Source: Pantoea eucrina
GTDB taxonomy: Bacteria; Pseudomonadota; Gammaproteobacteria; Enterobacterales; Enterobacteriaceae
Assembly (NCBI RefSeq): GCF_001691555.1
Contig: NZ_MAYN01000006.1
Span: 98,153-162,152 of the forward strand
DNA length: 64,000 nucleotides
Reading direction: 5' to 3'
The position numbers and the translations under genes were made by a program. Shown in pieces: positions 32,104 through 40,937 of this stretch; within the stretch, counting starts at the first letter, position 1; every line of letters starts with the position of its first letter. The notes under the pieces are model-generated. The model ran no database searches. It was not told the DNA's origin and saw nothing but the letters and a program-made list of their open reading frames with translations.

Positions 32104-34203
32104 GTGCAAAACACTAACTATTCGCCGCTGATGAAAGTCAGTATGACGGCACTTGCGCTGCTGGTGAGTTCATTTTCACTGCACGCAGAAGATAAAGCCA
32201 CCGAAGCGTCGATGGGCGCGCGTCAAAAACTGGATGTGGATGCTGCCGATCAGCAGGATGCGGGAACCACAAAAACCACCGATGATGCATCCACCGGCAA
32301 GCTTGATGGACAGAAAGTGGAATCCGCTGCTAACCCGGCTACACCACTGGTGCCGGCAGGCGCAACCTGGGACAGCTTTCACGGTCAGCTGAACGCACAG
32401 AAATATAGCCCGCTGAAGCAGATCACGACGGAAAACGTCAGCAAACTGAAGAAGATCTGGGAGTTTCATACCGGTGATGTCTCAGACGGAAAAGGGGATA
32501 CGCCTGCCACGGTCTGGTCCGCTACGCCAATTTTTGCCAATGAGACTATTTACGTCGGCACGCCGTTCGATCGGTTAATTGCGCTCGATCCGGGTACCGG
32601 TAAAGAGAAGTGGCATTACGATACCAAATCACCGCGTAAAGCACTGACGCAACCGGTCCTGAAAAACCGCGGCGTGTCATACTGGCAGGCTAAAAATCCG
32701 GTAGCAGGCGAAGCATGTCAGAAGATTGTTTATATGGGCACCGTTGACGCTAAGCTCTGGGCGCTGGATGCCGACTCCGGCAAACCGTGCGAAAACTTTG
32801 CCAATAAAGGCGTGTTAGACATCGATCAGTGGAATACCGTTAACGCGAAGTATCCGCTCTCTATTCTGCAGCCGCCTACGGTTGTGGGCGATCATTTAAT
32901 GATTGGCTGGGCAGGTAAAGACTGGGCATATGCAGAAGCCCCTCCAGGCACGGTCTTTACCGTAAACGCCCAGACCGGCAAGCTGGAATGGACCTTTGAA
33001 GCGATTCCGGAAAACGTTCGCGCCCGCACCGGTACCGCCAACGTCTGGACTCACATGTCAGCAGATGAGGCCAACGGTCTGGTCTATCTGCCTGTTTCAT
33101 CCCCATCGCCTAACTACTGGGGCGGCAACCGCACGGAGTCTATTCCGCTGGGTACCTCAACGACCGCGCTGGATATCAAAACCGGTAAAGTTGTCTGGTC
33201 GCGCCAGTGGGTGCATCACGATGTGTGGGATTACGATATCAACTCTGCGCCGACGCTGATGGACATTACCGTAAATGGTAAGCAGATCCCGGCGCTGGTT
33301 CAGGCCACCAAGCAGGGCTTCCTGTTTGTGGTAAATCGCCTGACCGGTGAAGATGTCTGGCCAATTGAAGAGCGCCCGGTGCCGCAGGGCGATGGTTCAG
33401 TACAGGGTGAAAAACTGGCCCCTACGCAGCCTTTCCCGACCAAACCCGCTCCGCTGCTGGATCAGTCGAAAAAGCCGGCTATCTGGAAGCTGGCTGACAT
33501 CGTAGGAGCAGGTCAGTGTTCCCGCCTGTGGGACAAGCTGAGCTACGATGGCATGTATTCGCCGCCTACAACCAAAGGCGAAGGTGTGCTGACCTATCCT
33601 GACAGCGCTGGCGGCGTACAGTGGGGTGGCGTGGCGTTCGATCCGCAGAAGCAGATCGCTATCGTCAACACCTCGCACATTGTGCAGTATATCAAGCTCT
33701 ACAGCCGTGAAGATTATGAGAAAGCGGATAACGGCTCGGGCAATGAAAGCGGTTTTGCACCTCAGGAAGGTGCCCCGTATGGTCTGCGTCTGATGGTCGC
33801 AAACAACTGGCTGGGCATGCCGTGCTGGCAGCCGCCGTTTGGCGAAATCGTGGCGATCGATATGCATACCGGTGACGTGAAGTGGCGTCGTCCGGTCGGT
33901 GCTTCGCAGCAGTACGGCTTCTTTATGCCAGAAAGCTGGGGCTCACCGACGATTGGTGGTCCGGCAGTCACCGCAGGCGGCGTGATCTTTATCGGTGCCT
34001 CAATGGATGCCAAAGTCCGCGCCTACTCCGTGGACACAGGTGAAGAGCTGTGGGCCGATCAGGTAGAAGCACCTGCCGTTGCTAACCCGTCTGTCTATGA
34101 GTATAAAGGGCGTCAGTATGTCGCCTTTGTGGCGGGTGGTAATACGATTCTGAAAGATCAGGTCGGCGATCAGGTTGTGGTTTACGCCCTTCCGGAAGAG
34201 TGA
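32104..34203 (+). CDS. periplasmic PQQ-dependent dehydrogenase, glucose/quinate/polyol type
   Basis: 699 residues from GTG at 32104, which has GAGGAG six bases upstream; an ATG 11 codons earlier would overlap the small subunit. Signal peptide of about 28 residues (ends SLHA/EDK). Beta-propeller quinoprotein features include SPLKQITTENVSKLKKIWEF, repeated tryptophan-docking blades (LDPGTGKEKW, IDMHTGDVKWRR, DTGEELWADQ) and the NYWGGNRT and HHDVWDYD segments of the Gcd/QuiA/SldA family. It oxidises a sugar or polyol in the periplasm and passes electrons to quinone through the small subunit. PQQ synthesis genes are not in the window. Substrate unknown. Confidence 0.88.
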   Translation: MQNTNYSPLMKVSMTALALLVSSFSLHAEDKATEASMGARQKLDVDAADQQDAGTTKTTDDASTGKLDGQKVESAANPATPLVPAGATWDSFHGQLNAQKYSPLKQITTENVSKLKKIWEFHTGDVSDGKGDTPATVWSATPIFANETIYVGTPFDRLIALDPGTGKEKWHYDTKSPRKALTQPVLKNRGVSYWQAKNPVAGEACQKIVYMGTVDAKLWALDADSGKPCENFANKGVLDIDQWNTVNAKYPLSILQPPTVVGDHLMIGWAGKDWAYAEAPPGTVFTVNAQTGKLEWTFEAIPENVRARTGTANVWTHMSADEANGLVYLPVSSPSPNYWGGNRTESIPLGTSTTALDIKTGKVVWSRQWVHHDVWDYDINSAPTLMDITVNGKQIPALVQATKQGFLFVVNRLTGEDVWPIEERPVPQGDGSVQGEKLAPTQPFPTKPAPLLDQSKKPAIWKLADIVGAGQCSRLWDKLSYDGMYSPPTTKGEGVLTYPDSAGGVQWGGVAFDPQKQIAIVNTSHIVQYIKLYSREDYEKADNGSGNESGFAPQEGAPYGLRLMVANNWLGMPCWQPPFGEIVAIDMHTGDVKWRRPVGASQQYGFFMPESWGSPTIGGPAVTAGGVIFIGASMDAKVRAYSVDTGEELWADQVEAPAVANPSVYEYKGRQYVAFVAGGNTILKDQVGDQVVVYALPEE

Positions 34204-34227
34204 TCCTGCATATGCAGCGGTAAACAG

Positions 34228-34254
34228 AGCGGGGCCTGAGTGCCCCGCTTTTTT
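34228..34254 (+). terminator. rho-independent terminator after the PQQ dehydrogenase
   Basis: AGCGGGGC (34228-34235), loop CTGAGT, GCCCCGCT (34242-34249), followed by T6. Strong, and placed between the convergent dehydrogenase and DUF4174 genes. Confidence 0.92.
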
Positions 34255-34260
34255 ATTACG

Positions 34261-34704
34261 CTAATTCTGGCCTGCCTGACGCATCGGCATACGGTCAATC
34301 AGTAAGAGCAGGGCCTCCGCGCTTACCGGCCGGGTCTCGCGCAGTTTCATGCCACCATCTTTACCCACCAGCACAATTTCAAATCCGGCAGGATTAAGCT
34401 GCGCACGCAGCGCGCCGCCGTCCGCCGGGCGGACATCGCTCAGCACCACGATATCACGCTCCCTGAGCGCATCCTGCTGCTGTTGCAACAGCGCCATTTG
34501 CCGTATGAAATCCGTATCGCGGTCAGAAGGGGCGAAGATCACAAGCAGCCGCTTATGCCAGCGATAATTCTCCAGCGAATTCTGCGCTGGCTGCAGCGTC
34601 TGAAACAGCGGTTCTGGCTGGCGGGCAGCCTGCGCCGCACCGTTCAGCGCCAGGGTAAACAGCACAACGTTGAGGGTGAAGCGTAATCGCGATGCAGAAG
34701 GCAT
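34261..34704 (-). CDS. exported DUF4174 protein
   Basis: 147 residues from MPSASRLRFTLNVVLF (34704), with a signal peptide ending near AAQA/ARQPEP; a start 18 codons upstream is less likely. The mature part begins with NSLENYRWHKRLLVIFAPSDRD, the DUF4174 pattern, and has a thioredoxin-like secondary structure (LLVIFAPSD..DTDFIRQM). Function unknown. Convergent with the dehydrogenase gene. Confidence 0.78.
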   Translation of the reverse strand: MPSASRLRFTLNVVLFTLALNGAAQAARQPEPLFQTLQPAQNSLENYRWHKRLLVIFAPSDRDTDFIRQMALLQQQQDALRERDIVVLSDVRPADGGALRAQLNPAGFEIVLVGKDGGMKLRETRPVSAEALLLLIDRMPMRQAGQN

Positions 34705-34797
34705 AAGCCGGCCCCTTTTTGGCAATAACAGGCTAAGTCTGGACAGAGCATTAACCACTTGCCAGAATCTGACGGTTCTTTACCTGGCTCAGCGCTG

Positions 34798-36351
34798 TCA
34801 GACCAGCCCGCACGCCCGATCGCGGCCGCTGCGTTTCGCCTGGTAAAGCGCCTGGTCCGCTTCGCGTCTGAGCTGTTCCGCTTCTGACGCTTCCCCGGCA
34901 GAGACCAGTGAATAGTAGCCTGCGCTCACGGTTACCACGCCTGCGGCGACCAGGCTGCTCTCATGGGCAATCCCCAGCTCTCTTACGGCCTTAACCGCCT
35001 GTCCGGCGACAATTTGCGCTTCTGAAAAGTCGGTGTTCGGCAGAATGATGGCGAACTCTTCGCCACCGTAGCGCGCCACAACGTCGCCATGATAATGCAC
35101 GCAGCTCTTCAGGGCCTGCGCCACATCCTGCAGGCATTCATCGCCGGCAACGTGACCGTAAGTATCGTTATAATGCTTGAAACAGTCGACATCGATCATG
35201 ATCAGCGCCACCGGATCGCCGCTTTTATATGACTTCAGCAGCACCTGGTCGAGCAGGGCGTCAAACTGTCGCCGGTTGGCCAGCCCGGTCAGACCATCCA
35301 CCAGTGCCAGCGACTGCAGCGTATGGTTAATGCTGGTAAGTTCATCCCGCACAAAGGTCAGCTCAATCTGATTTCTGACGTTAGTTCCTACCTGGCGAAG
35401 CACCAGAAGCCCCATGCCGGCAATGGCAAACAGAAGCGTCAGGTTGAGCAGCAGATTAATCAGATTACCGATAAGCCACGCTTTGCGTATTGCGGCAAGG
35501 TCATACCCGGCGGTAACAATCAGCGGATAGCGCTCCAGACGCGCATAGCCGTAAACGCGCACGATGCCATCAAGAGAGGAGCGCCAGGTCGCGTTGCCGC
35601 TGGACGCAGATTTGAGTTCAGTTTTAAACAGCGGGCTGGCGGAGAGCATTCTGCCAATATAGGCGTCCGGGAAAGGGCGAATATAGAGGGCCGATGCGTC
35701 AGCAAGAATGAGGCCCAGCGTATCTTTATTGCCCAGCGCATAGTAGCTGTAATACTGGCGGAAATAGTCCACGCGCACCGTGGCGAGCGCCACACCGGCA
35801 AAGTTCCCCTGACTGTCGTTCAGGCGTACTGAAACCGGGATAACCAGATCGCCGGTAGAGCGGCTGCGGATAACGCGGCTGATAAGCAGATTGGTGTCAT
35901 TGTGATTGCGGTGCCATAAAAAGTAGGCGCGATCAGCATTGCTGGCATTGGTCGGCACAAAGTTACCGGATGAGGCGATCCAGTGTCCGTCAGTATCATA
36001 GACAAACAGGCCATGTAGCTGCGGCAGTTTACTCTGCTGCTCTTTGAGCTGGTGCAAAAACGCCGGCGTCGCCGCGTACTCATTGCCGCGCTGACGCAAC
36101 TGCCTGACCGCATCGGCTAAGGTGATCTCAACCTGCAGAAACGAATCTTCAGCATGTTTGGCCAGCGATACAGAGAGATTGCGCGCATCATCTTTCTTCT
36201 CACTTATGATCTGCTGCCAGGAGTTCCACAGCGACCAGGCGTTGATTGCCACCACAAACAGGCTAATCAATACCAGAAACAGCATCATGCTTTTTCCCAG
36301 CGAAGTTTTTAGCAGTGAAGAGCCTGAAGCGTTAAGTGAGTTTTTTCGCAT
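34798..36351 (-). CDS. membrane diguanylate cyclase with CACHE-type sensor
   Basis: 517 residues from MRKNSLNASG (36351). One membrane segment near 20-42, a periplasmic domain of about 240 residues of the dCACHE type (HGLFVYDTDGHWIASSG and NKDTLGLILADASALYI are typical), a second membrane segment near 298-322, and a C-terminal GGDEF domain with DGLTGLANRRQFD, DVDCFKHYNDTYGHVAGD and RYGGEEFAIILP intact. It should synthesise c-di-GMP in response to a periplasmic signal. This is the third c-di-GMP gene in the window. Confidence 0.9.
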   Translation of the reverse strand: MRKNSLNASGSSLLKTSLGKSMMLFLVLISLFVVAINAWSLWNSWQQIISEKKDDARNLSVSLAKHAEDSFLQVEITLADAVRQLRQRGNEYAATPAFLHQLKEQQSKLPQLHGLFVYDTDGHWIASSGNFVPTNASNADRAYFLWHRNHNDTNLLISRVIRSRSTGDLVIPVSVRLNDSQGNFAGVALATVRVDYFRQYYSYYALGNKDTLGLILADASALYIRPFPDAYIGRMLSASPLFKTELKSASSGNATWRSSLDGIVRVYGYARLERYPLIVTAGYDLAAIRKAWLIGNLINLLLNLTLLFAIAGMGLLVLRQVGTNVRNQIELTFVRDELTSINHTLQSLALVDGLTGLANRRQFDALLDQVLLKSYKSGDPVALIMIDVDCFKHYNDTYGHVAGDECLQDVAQALKSCVHYHGDVVARYGGEEFAIILPNTDFSEAQIVAGQAVKAVRELGIAHESSLVAAGVVTVSAGYYSLVSAGEASEAEQLRREADQALYQAKRSGRDRACGLV

Positions 36352-36530
36352 AGAGTCGGGTTCTGAGCAGGCGGCAGAAATCAGGCAGGCATCATACATC
36401 AGCCACAATCTGTTCAGAAGTGGTTATCAATCTGGCGGGTAACTTGCTGTTCGCTTTTTCCTGTTTTCAGGCTGATTCAGGCCGGCTGATAAACGCCGGA
36501 CTGTTCAGCAAATGGCCTGATTCCCGTGCG

Positions 36531-36986
36531 TTAAGACTTCTTGCCTCCCTTACCCAGATTCTGTTCAACCAGCCACTCAATCACCTGACTGCGATTAAGA
36601 TTATGGCGGTTAGCGTAAAGCTGAATTTTACGTAATACCGACAGGCGCAGGGAGAGAGAAACCGACTTTTTGGCCTCTTTGTCGAGTATCACTGACGCAG
36701 AGAGATTCTGTCCTGCACCCGCGCTGTCATGTAACGCGAGACTTTCACGCATCATTTTAACGATTTTAGGCGTCAGCGATCCGGCGCCGGTCATCTGATA
36801 GTTACCGGCGGATTTATTAAACCTGATCTCTGCCTGATAGCTGGTGCGGATTTCACGTAAATCGCGCACAAACGTCGGTTCAGAGCACGCCATTTGCTGC
36901 AGTAAAAGCGCCTTTTCTACGGGTTTACCCGTGCTCAGCAAGGCGACCAGCTGATACTGTCTGTACTGTTTTGCGCTCAGAGGCAT
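36531..36986 (-). CDS. terW: TerW-like regulator (winged helix plus ribbon-helix-helix)
   Basis: 151 residues. The N-terminal part (LVALLSTGKPVEKALLLQQMACSEPTFVRDLREI, about 12-46) reads as a winged helix, and the C-terminal part (KSVSLSLRLSVLRKIQLYANRHNLNRSQVIEWLVEQ, about 107-142) as a ribbon-helix-helix. It is last in the leftward Ter operon, 30 bases after the CitE-like gene. TerW (about 155 residues) lies on the same side of ter loci in E. coli O157:H7 and R478 and binds the ter promoter. The name is assigned by size, position and predicted fold. Candidate sites are the three palindromes at 42105-42279. Confidence 0.68.
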   Translation of the reverse strand: MPLSAKQYRQYQLVALLSTGKPVEKALLLQQMACSEPTFVRDLREIRTSYQAEIRFNKSAGNYQMTGAGSLTPKIVKMMRESLALHDSAGAGQNLSASVILDKEAKKSVSLSLRLSVLRKIQLYANRHNLNRSQVIEWLVEQNLGKGGKKS

Positions 36987-37016
36987 AGCACACCGTTAAA
37001 AGAGTAAAGATAGCGA

Positions 37017-37949
37017 TCACTGACGCTGGGCGTAAACCGCGCCGGTATACGCGCTGACAATACCGCAGTGTGCAGACCGCTCCAGCATAGCAGCAGCCCA
37101 GTTGCGATGCGTGGCAGGTTCGCACATTGCGCCCTGCGATTTAAATACTGCCTGTTCTGAATTCATGATGCGCAGCGCATCTTCGTAGTCGCTCTGCTCC
37201 GCCATCAGACCGCGCTGAATGATCTCCAGCTGCGCCGGATGGATAGCCGTTTTCCCGACCAGCCCGTGCGCCACATCCAGCGCCAGCTCACGCTCCAGCA
37301 GCGCCACATCTTCGATGCGTTCACACACCGGGGCCGTTAGCGCAAACCCGCGCGACGCAAAGGTCGCCACCAGCATTTTCACCACGTAACCCAGCGGCCC
37401 CTCATAGAGCGTAAGGTGGCGCGAGCGCCGCAGTCCCAGAACCGACATCAGGTCGTTGCCGCCAATGCGCAGAGCCAGGATACGCTCGCGGCACGGGTGC
37501 TGTTCCAGCAGGCTTGCCAGCTGTTGCATCGCGGTACTGTCAAAAACATCGCGCGTTTCCAGCGTCGGCATCAGCAGCAGCGACGTTGGCGCCAGCAGAC
37601 GCCACCAGGAGAGTACGTTAGCCTGATTAAACTTCGGTAAAACAAACCCGTCGATACCAGACAATTCGCTATCGTGCAGCAATGCGGCAGCCATGGCTTC
37701 ATCGCGCGGCCGGATAAACACCAGCGGCGGGGTATGCGTGGGGGTTTGCTGCTGAAGCTGGCGCAGTAAAGTCTGCAGGTTATCCCGCGCCAGAGTCACA
37801 TCCCGCTCGCTGACGGCGTCCTCCAGGCAGATCACCAGCGAACGCAGCTGGGGGATCTTTCCATGCAGGATCACGTCAGCCAGATCGCCGCGGGTGGCAG
37901 GCATATAGAGCGTGGCACCCAGCATCCAGGGGGAGAGTGGCAGGCTCAT
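37017..37949 (-). CDS. HpcH/HpaI aldolase (CitE-like) of the Ter metabolite operon
   Basis: 310 residues, TIM-barrel of the citrate lyase beta / HpcH-HpaI family. LRSLVICLEDAVSE (near 35-48, Mg-binding Glu/Asp), FIRPRDE and the ALRIGGNDLM segment are visible, and GKTAIHPAQLEII near 231-243 is a CitE family hallmark. In Ter loci such a lyase occurs with ATP-grasp, PRTase, HAD and StiP-like genes, predicted (Anantharaman, Iyer and Aravind) to make a nucleoside-like metabolite. It starts one base beyond the StiP-like stop. Confidence 0.86.
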   Translation of the reverse strand: MSLPLSPWMLGATLYMPATRGDLADVILHGKIPQLRSLVICLEDAVSERDVTLARDNLQTLLRQLQQQTPTHTPPLVFIRPRDEAMAAALLHDSELSGIDGFVLPKFNQANVLSWWRLLAPTSLLLMPTLETRDVFDSTAMQQLASLLEQHPCRERILALRIGGNDLMSVLGLRRSRHLTLYEGPLGYVVKMLVATFASRGFALTAPVCERIEDVALLERELALDVAHGLVGKTAIHPAQLEIIQRGLMAEQSDYEDALRIMNSEQAVFKSQGAMCEPATHRNWAAAMLERSAHCGIVSAYTGAVYAQRQ

Positions 37950-37950
37950 A

Positions 37951-39036
37951 TCACGACACCTTCCTGATAATGGTTACGGCACGATACTGCCCCAACGTAT
38001 CGCCCATCTCTTTTACCTGAATATCTTTTTGCGCGGCCAGATGCATCAGCAGGGCGACATCCGGATCGGTTTTACTGCGGACCAGGACGTGATCGGGCAC
38101 GCGGCGCAGCACCGCGCGCGTGGCTTCGGCAATGCCGGGTTTGATACGGTTGCGGTTAAGAATATGATACTGCGCCGCCAGCTGGTTAATCACTGCCTGA
38201 GCAATCGCCTGCTGGTTGCGAAGGTGGGTGGCGTAAGGCACCGCTGCAGCAATCTGTGCCGTATCCAGCTGCTGCCGGAACCGGTCTACAGTGTCCACCA
38301 TGCGCAAACTGCAGTCATACGCCAGCAGATGATCGCACAGCACGCAGCCGTGCAGGCCAGAGGCGCTCCACAGGGAACGTGACACCATGCCGGAAACCGG
38401 CGCGCCCATAATGCCAAACGGGATCAGCCAGTCGTCATCGGAGGCGGCAAGCCAGGCGCAGCCCGCCGGATCGGCCAGCACCGCCAGTCGCGGCAACGGC
38501 GGGTAGCCGGGCCGGTCGCGCAGGCTCTCAATCAGCTGGCCGGTGATGGCACCCTTACCGGTCCAGCCATCCACAAATACGATGCCCTCTGTGCCGTGCT
38601 TCGCCTCAATCAGGCTCAGCGCAGTTTCATCAATGCCGCGATCGCGGATAATGCTGATACCGTAGTGATACGATACCACGCCCATATCGCGCAGCGCGCG
38701 CTGCAGCATCACGCCAGGTGGCACGCCGGCCCGTACCAGGCTAACCAGAATCACAGGTTGCCCAGCGGCCTGAGCTATCAGCCCTTTAGCCAGCGTCACA
38801 ACGTCACGTGCAAGCCGGGCGCTGCCCATCTCCAGCGCGCAGTTAAATATCTCCAGATGCGCCGCAGACGGCGCCGGCTCCTGGCTCAGCATCTCGGAAT
38901 AGTGCTTCTGGCCGGACTGGATCAGGCGCTCTTTCTCATCGACCGGCGTCATCTCAAGCTGAACCGGATTCAGCAAAAACTGCACGTCCGAGGGCAGATA
39001 GGTGCCATGCAGCTGCTGTAATTCAGGGTTTTTCAT
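37951..39036 (-). CDS. StiP-like cysteine protease/PRTase-related protein of the Ter operon
   Basis: 361 residues from MKNPELQQLHGTYLPSDV at 39036, which overlaps the HAD stop by 14 bases; a start 26 codons upstream is less likely. N-terminal HGTYLPSDVQFLL, a central phosphoribosyltransferase-like stretch (SLVRAGVPPGVMLQRAL and GIVFVDGWTGKGAI, about 113-180), and a C-terminal region with Pelota-like KTDPDVALLMHLA match the StiP family of Ter-linked genes. The enzymatic activity is predicted only. Overlaps on both sides suggest co-translation with its neighbours. Confidence 0.8.
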   Translation of the reverse strand: MKNPELQQLHGTYLPSDVQFLLNPVQLEMTPVDEKERLIQSGQKHYSEMLSQEPAPSAAHLEIFNCALEMGSARLARDVVTLAKGLIAQAAGQPVILVSLVRAGVPPGVMLQRALRDMGVVSYHYGISIIRDRGIDETALSLIEAKHGTEGIVFVDGWTGKGAITGQLIESLRDRPGYPPLPRLAVLADPAGCAWLAASDDDWLIPFGIMGAPVSGMVSRSLWSASGLHGCVLCDHLLAYDCSLRMVDTVDRFRQQLDTAQIAAAVPYATHLRNQQAIAQAVINQLAAQYHILNRNRIKPGIAEATRAVLRRVPDHVLVRSKTDPDVALLMHLAAQKDIQVKEMGDTLGQYRAVTIIRKVS

Positions 39037-39814
39037 GGGCGTCGGCCTTGTCAAAAATATGGCGGCGGATGGCGTCAGTAAACTGGCTGCGGGCGGGCAT
39101 GCCAAACCAGTCACAGTGCTGCATAAAGCTGAAATCGCTGAGGCTATCGCCCAGCCCCATTACCGGGAATGGGCCACGCGTGTCGCGCAGCTGCTGCAAC
39201 AGCCACGCCACCGCATGCCCCTTCTGAATGCAGTCAGGGATCCAGGCGATATTGTTGCCATTGGCATGGATATAAAAGCCCCGCGTATCGAGCTGCTGCT
39301 GCATCTGCGCATTGAACGCATAGAGTTCGGCAATCTGCGTGCTGTCGCGATGTTTCATCACAAAATAGATCGGGACACCATTATACTCGTAGTTCATGCG
39401 GCACCAGGCATTAAGGCCAGCGCGATCCAGCGCATCGCTCAGCTGCTGGCGATAGCTAACCAGCTGTGCCCGCATGGCTGACAGCTCGCTGGTAATACGA
39501 TCCTGCCAGGCGCGGTTAAGGCTGCCGTCAGGTGACGCAATAACCGCGCCGTGCGTCATGACTTTCCAGGATGTAAAAGGCAGCGCCACGCGCGCCGTCT
39601 CTTCCGTACCGCGCGCGGTCACCGGGATCAGCTCTGCGCTCTGCAGCAGCCAGGAGACCAGCATCGACTGCTCCTGTGACATAAAGCTGCGCGGCTGCAG
39701 CTCGCGATCGTAGGCGCCCACTTCAACCGGGGTCTGCAGGGTTTCGGTCAGCATTTTTCTTTTCGTCTGGAACAGCGTGTCATCCAGATCGCACAGCACA
39801 ACCGGCTTATTCAT
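39023..39814 (-). CDS. HAD-superfamily phosphatase of the Ter operon
   Basis: 263 residues. Motif I CDLDDTLFQTKRK with the nucleophile Asp near residue 9, a Thr in motif II (ELIPVTARGTEE), a Lys and the terminal acidic motif GLGDSLSDFSFM, all consistent with a Cof/type-IIB HAD phosphatase. Start ATG overlaps the PRTase gene by 8 bases and its end overlaps the StiP-like gene by 14. It would remove a phosphate from the pathway intermediate. Substrate unknown. Confidence 0.84.
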   Translation of the reverse strand: MNKPVVLCDLDDTLFQTKRKMLTETLQTPVEVGAYDRELQPRSFMSQEQSMLVSWLLQSAELIPVTARGTEETARVALPFTSWKVMTHGAVIASPDGSLNRAWQDRITSELSAMRAQLVSYRQQLSDALDRAGLNAWCRMNYEYNGVPIYFVMKHRDSTQIAELYAFNAQMQQQLDTRGFYIHANGNNIAWIPDCIQKGHAVAWLLQQLRDTRGPFPVMGLGDSLSDFSFMQHCDWFGMPARSQFTDAIRRHIFDKADAHEKP

Positions 39815-40937
39815 AAGCGATCACCTCAATGCGGGGGGCCGTCTGCTGTAATCCTGCCAGCAGGGTGGGACAGACAGCCTCCGCGGGCGTTTCAACACAG
39901 ATAATCACCCGATCAAACTGCTGATGCGCCACGTTATAGACAAAATTTGGCATGCCAAGACCGTAGTTATCGCTGAAAGCGAGTATGGAGCTAATCGCCA
40001 GACCTTCTGAGATCGGCGAGCGCGTCAGTGAACCAAAGCGCACGCAGGCACCCTGCTGCTCCAGACGCTCTGCCAGCAGAAAAGGTGGCCAGATAAATTC
40101 TCCCGATCCCAGTACCAGAATACGTTCGCCCGGCTCAGAGTGCATATCGTCTGCAAAGCGGCAGTGAGCGTCCGCCATCCCCAGCCGTCCCCAGTCCTGA
40201 CGGGCGGAGAGGGCCACTGCGCCCTGCGCCGTCACGTTTACCGCAGGCATTACCGGTACCGGTGCCCCTGCGCGTGGGGTCCAGTGCCACCGGCCCGCAA
40301 CCAGTGAAACCGGCTCCACCGGCAGCGGACAGTGATGACGCACGGCATCACCGCTCCAGTCGGTGAGCGTGACGGTGACCACACGCGTCACCGCCTGCAG
40401 ACCCGCTTCGCGCAGCGCCTGCAGCAGATTCAGAAACGTATTGCCCGTGGTCGCTTCATCATCAATCAGTACCAGCGTACGCGCCTGCAGCGCACGGCGG
40501 CGCAGCGTAGCGTCAGCCGGAAGATAGATAAGGTGATCGGTGGCGTGACTGTGATCCTCTTTAAATTCACACAGCAAATCACCTTCTACCGGATGACGGG
40601 TGCTGGTGAGGAACACCGGCTCAGCGATCTGCTCTCTGGCCGCGCGGAATACGCCAGCGGCGAGACCCACGGCGGTTTCGGCCATACCGATAAACAGCAC
40701 CGGCCCCGGAAGGTCATGCGGCAGTTTTGCTGCCAGCGTCTCATAACTGGCGCGCATGATGGCCGGACTGACCGGGATATGACGTCCCAGTATTTTGCTG
40801 ACAAAAAGGAATGCCCGTTTGGGATTGCGGCGTGCGGCAATATCAAACAGCGTCTCCAGTGGCGTCTCGCTCGTCGTTTCTACACGCAGCGTGCCGCCAG
40901 GCAGCTCGCGCTGATAGATCTGTAAGGCAGCGGTCAT
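39807..40937 (-). CDS. phosphoribosyltransferase with TRSP domain, Ter operon
   Basis: 376 residues from ATG at 40937, which shares its A with the ATP-grasp stop (TGATG) and has GAGGAG upstream; a GTG three codons earlier is possible. The PRPP-binding motif TLVLIDDEATTGNTF (near 152-166) is intact. The C-terminal half (ERILVLGSGEFIWPPFLLAERLEQQG onwards) matches the TRSP domain found downstream of PRTase domains in Ter loci. It probably attaches ribose phosphate to a base-like precursor. Its exact reaction is not established. Confidence 0.83.
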   Translation of the reverse strand: MTAALQIYQRELPGGTLRVETTSETPLETLFDIAARRNPKRAFLFVSKILGRHIPVSPAIMRASYETLAAKLPHDLPGPVLFIGMAETAVGLAAGVFRAAREQIAEPVFLTSTRHPVEGDLLCEFKEDHSHATDHLIYLPADATLRRRALQARTLVLIDDEATTGNTFLNLLQALREAGLQAVTRVVTVTLTDWSGDAVRHHCPLPVEPVSLVAGRWHWTPRAGAPVPVMPAVNVTAQGAVALSARQDWGRLGMADAHCRFADDMHSEPGERILVLGSGEFIWPPFLLAERLEQQGACVRFGSLTRSPISEGLAISSILAFSDNYGLGMPNFVYNVAHQQFDRVIICVETPAEAVCPTLLAGLQQTAPRIEVIAYE

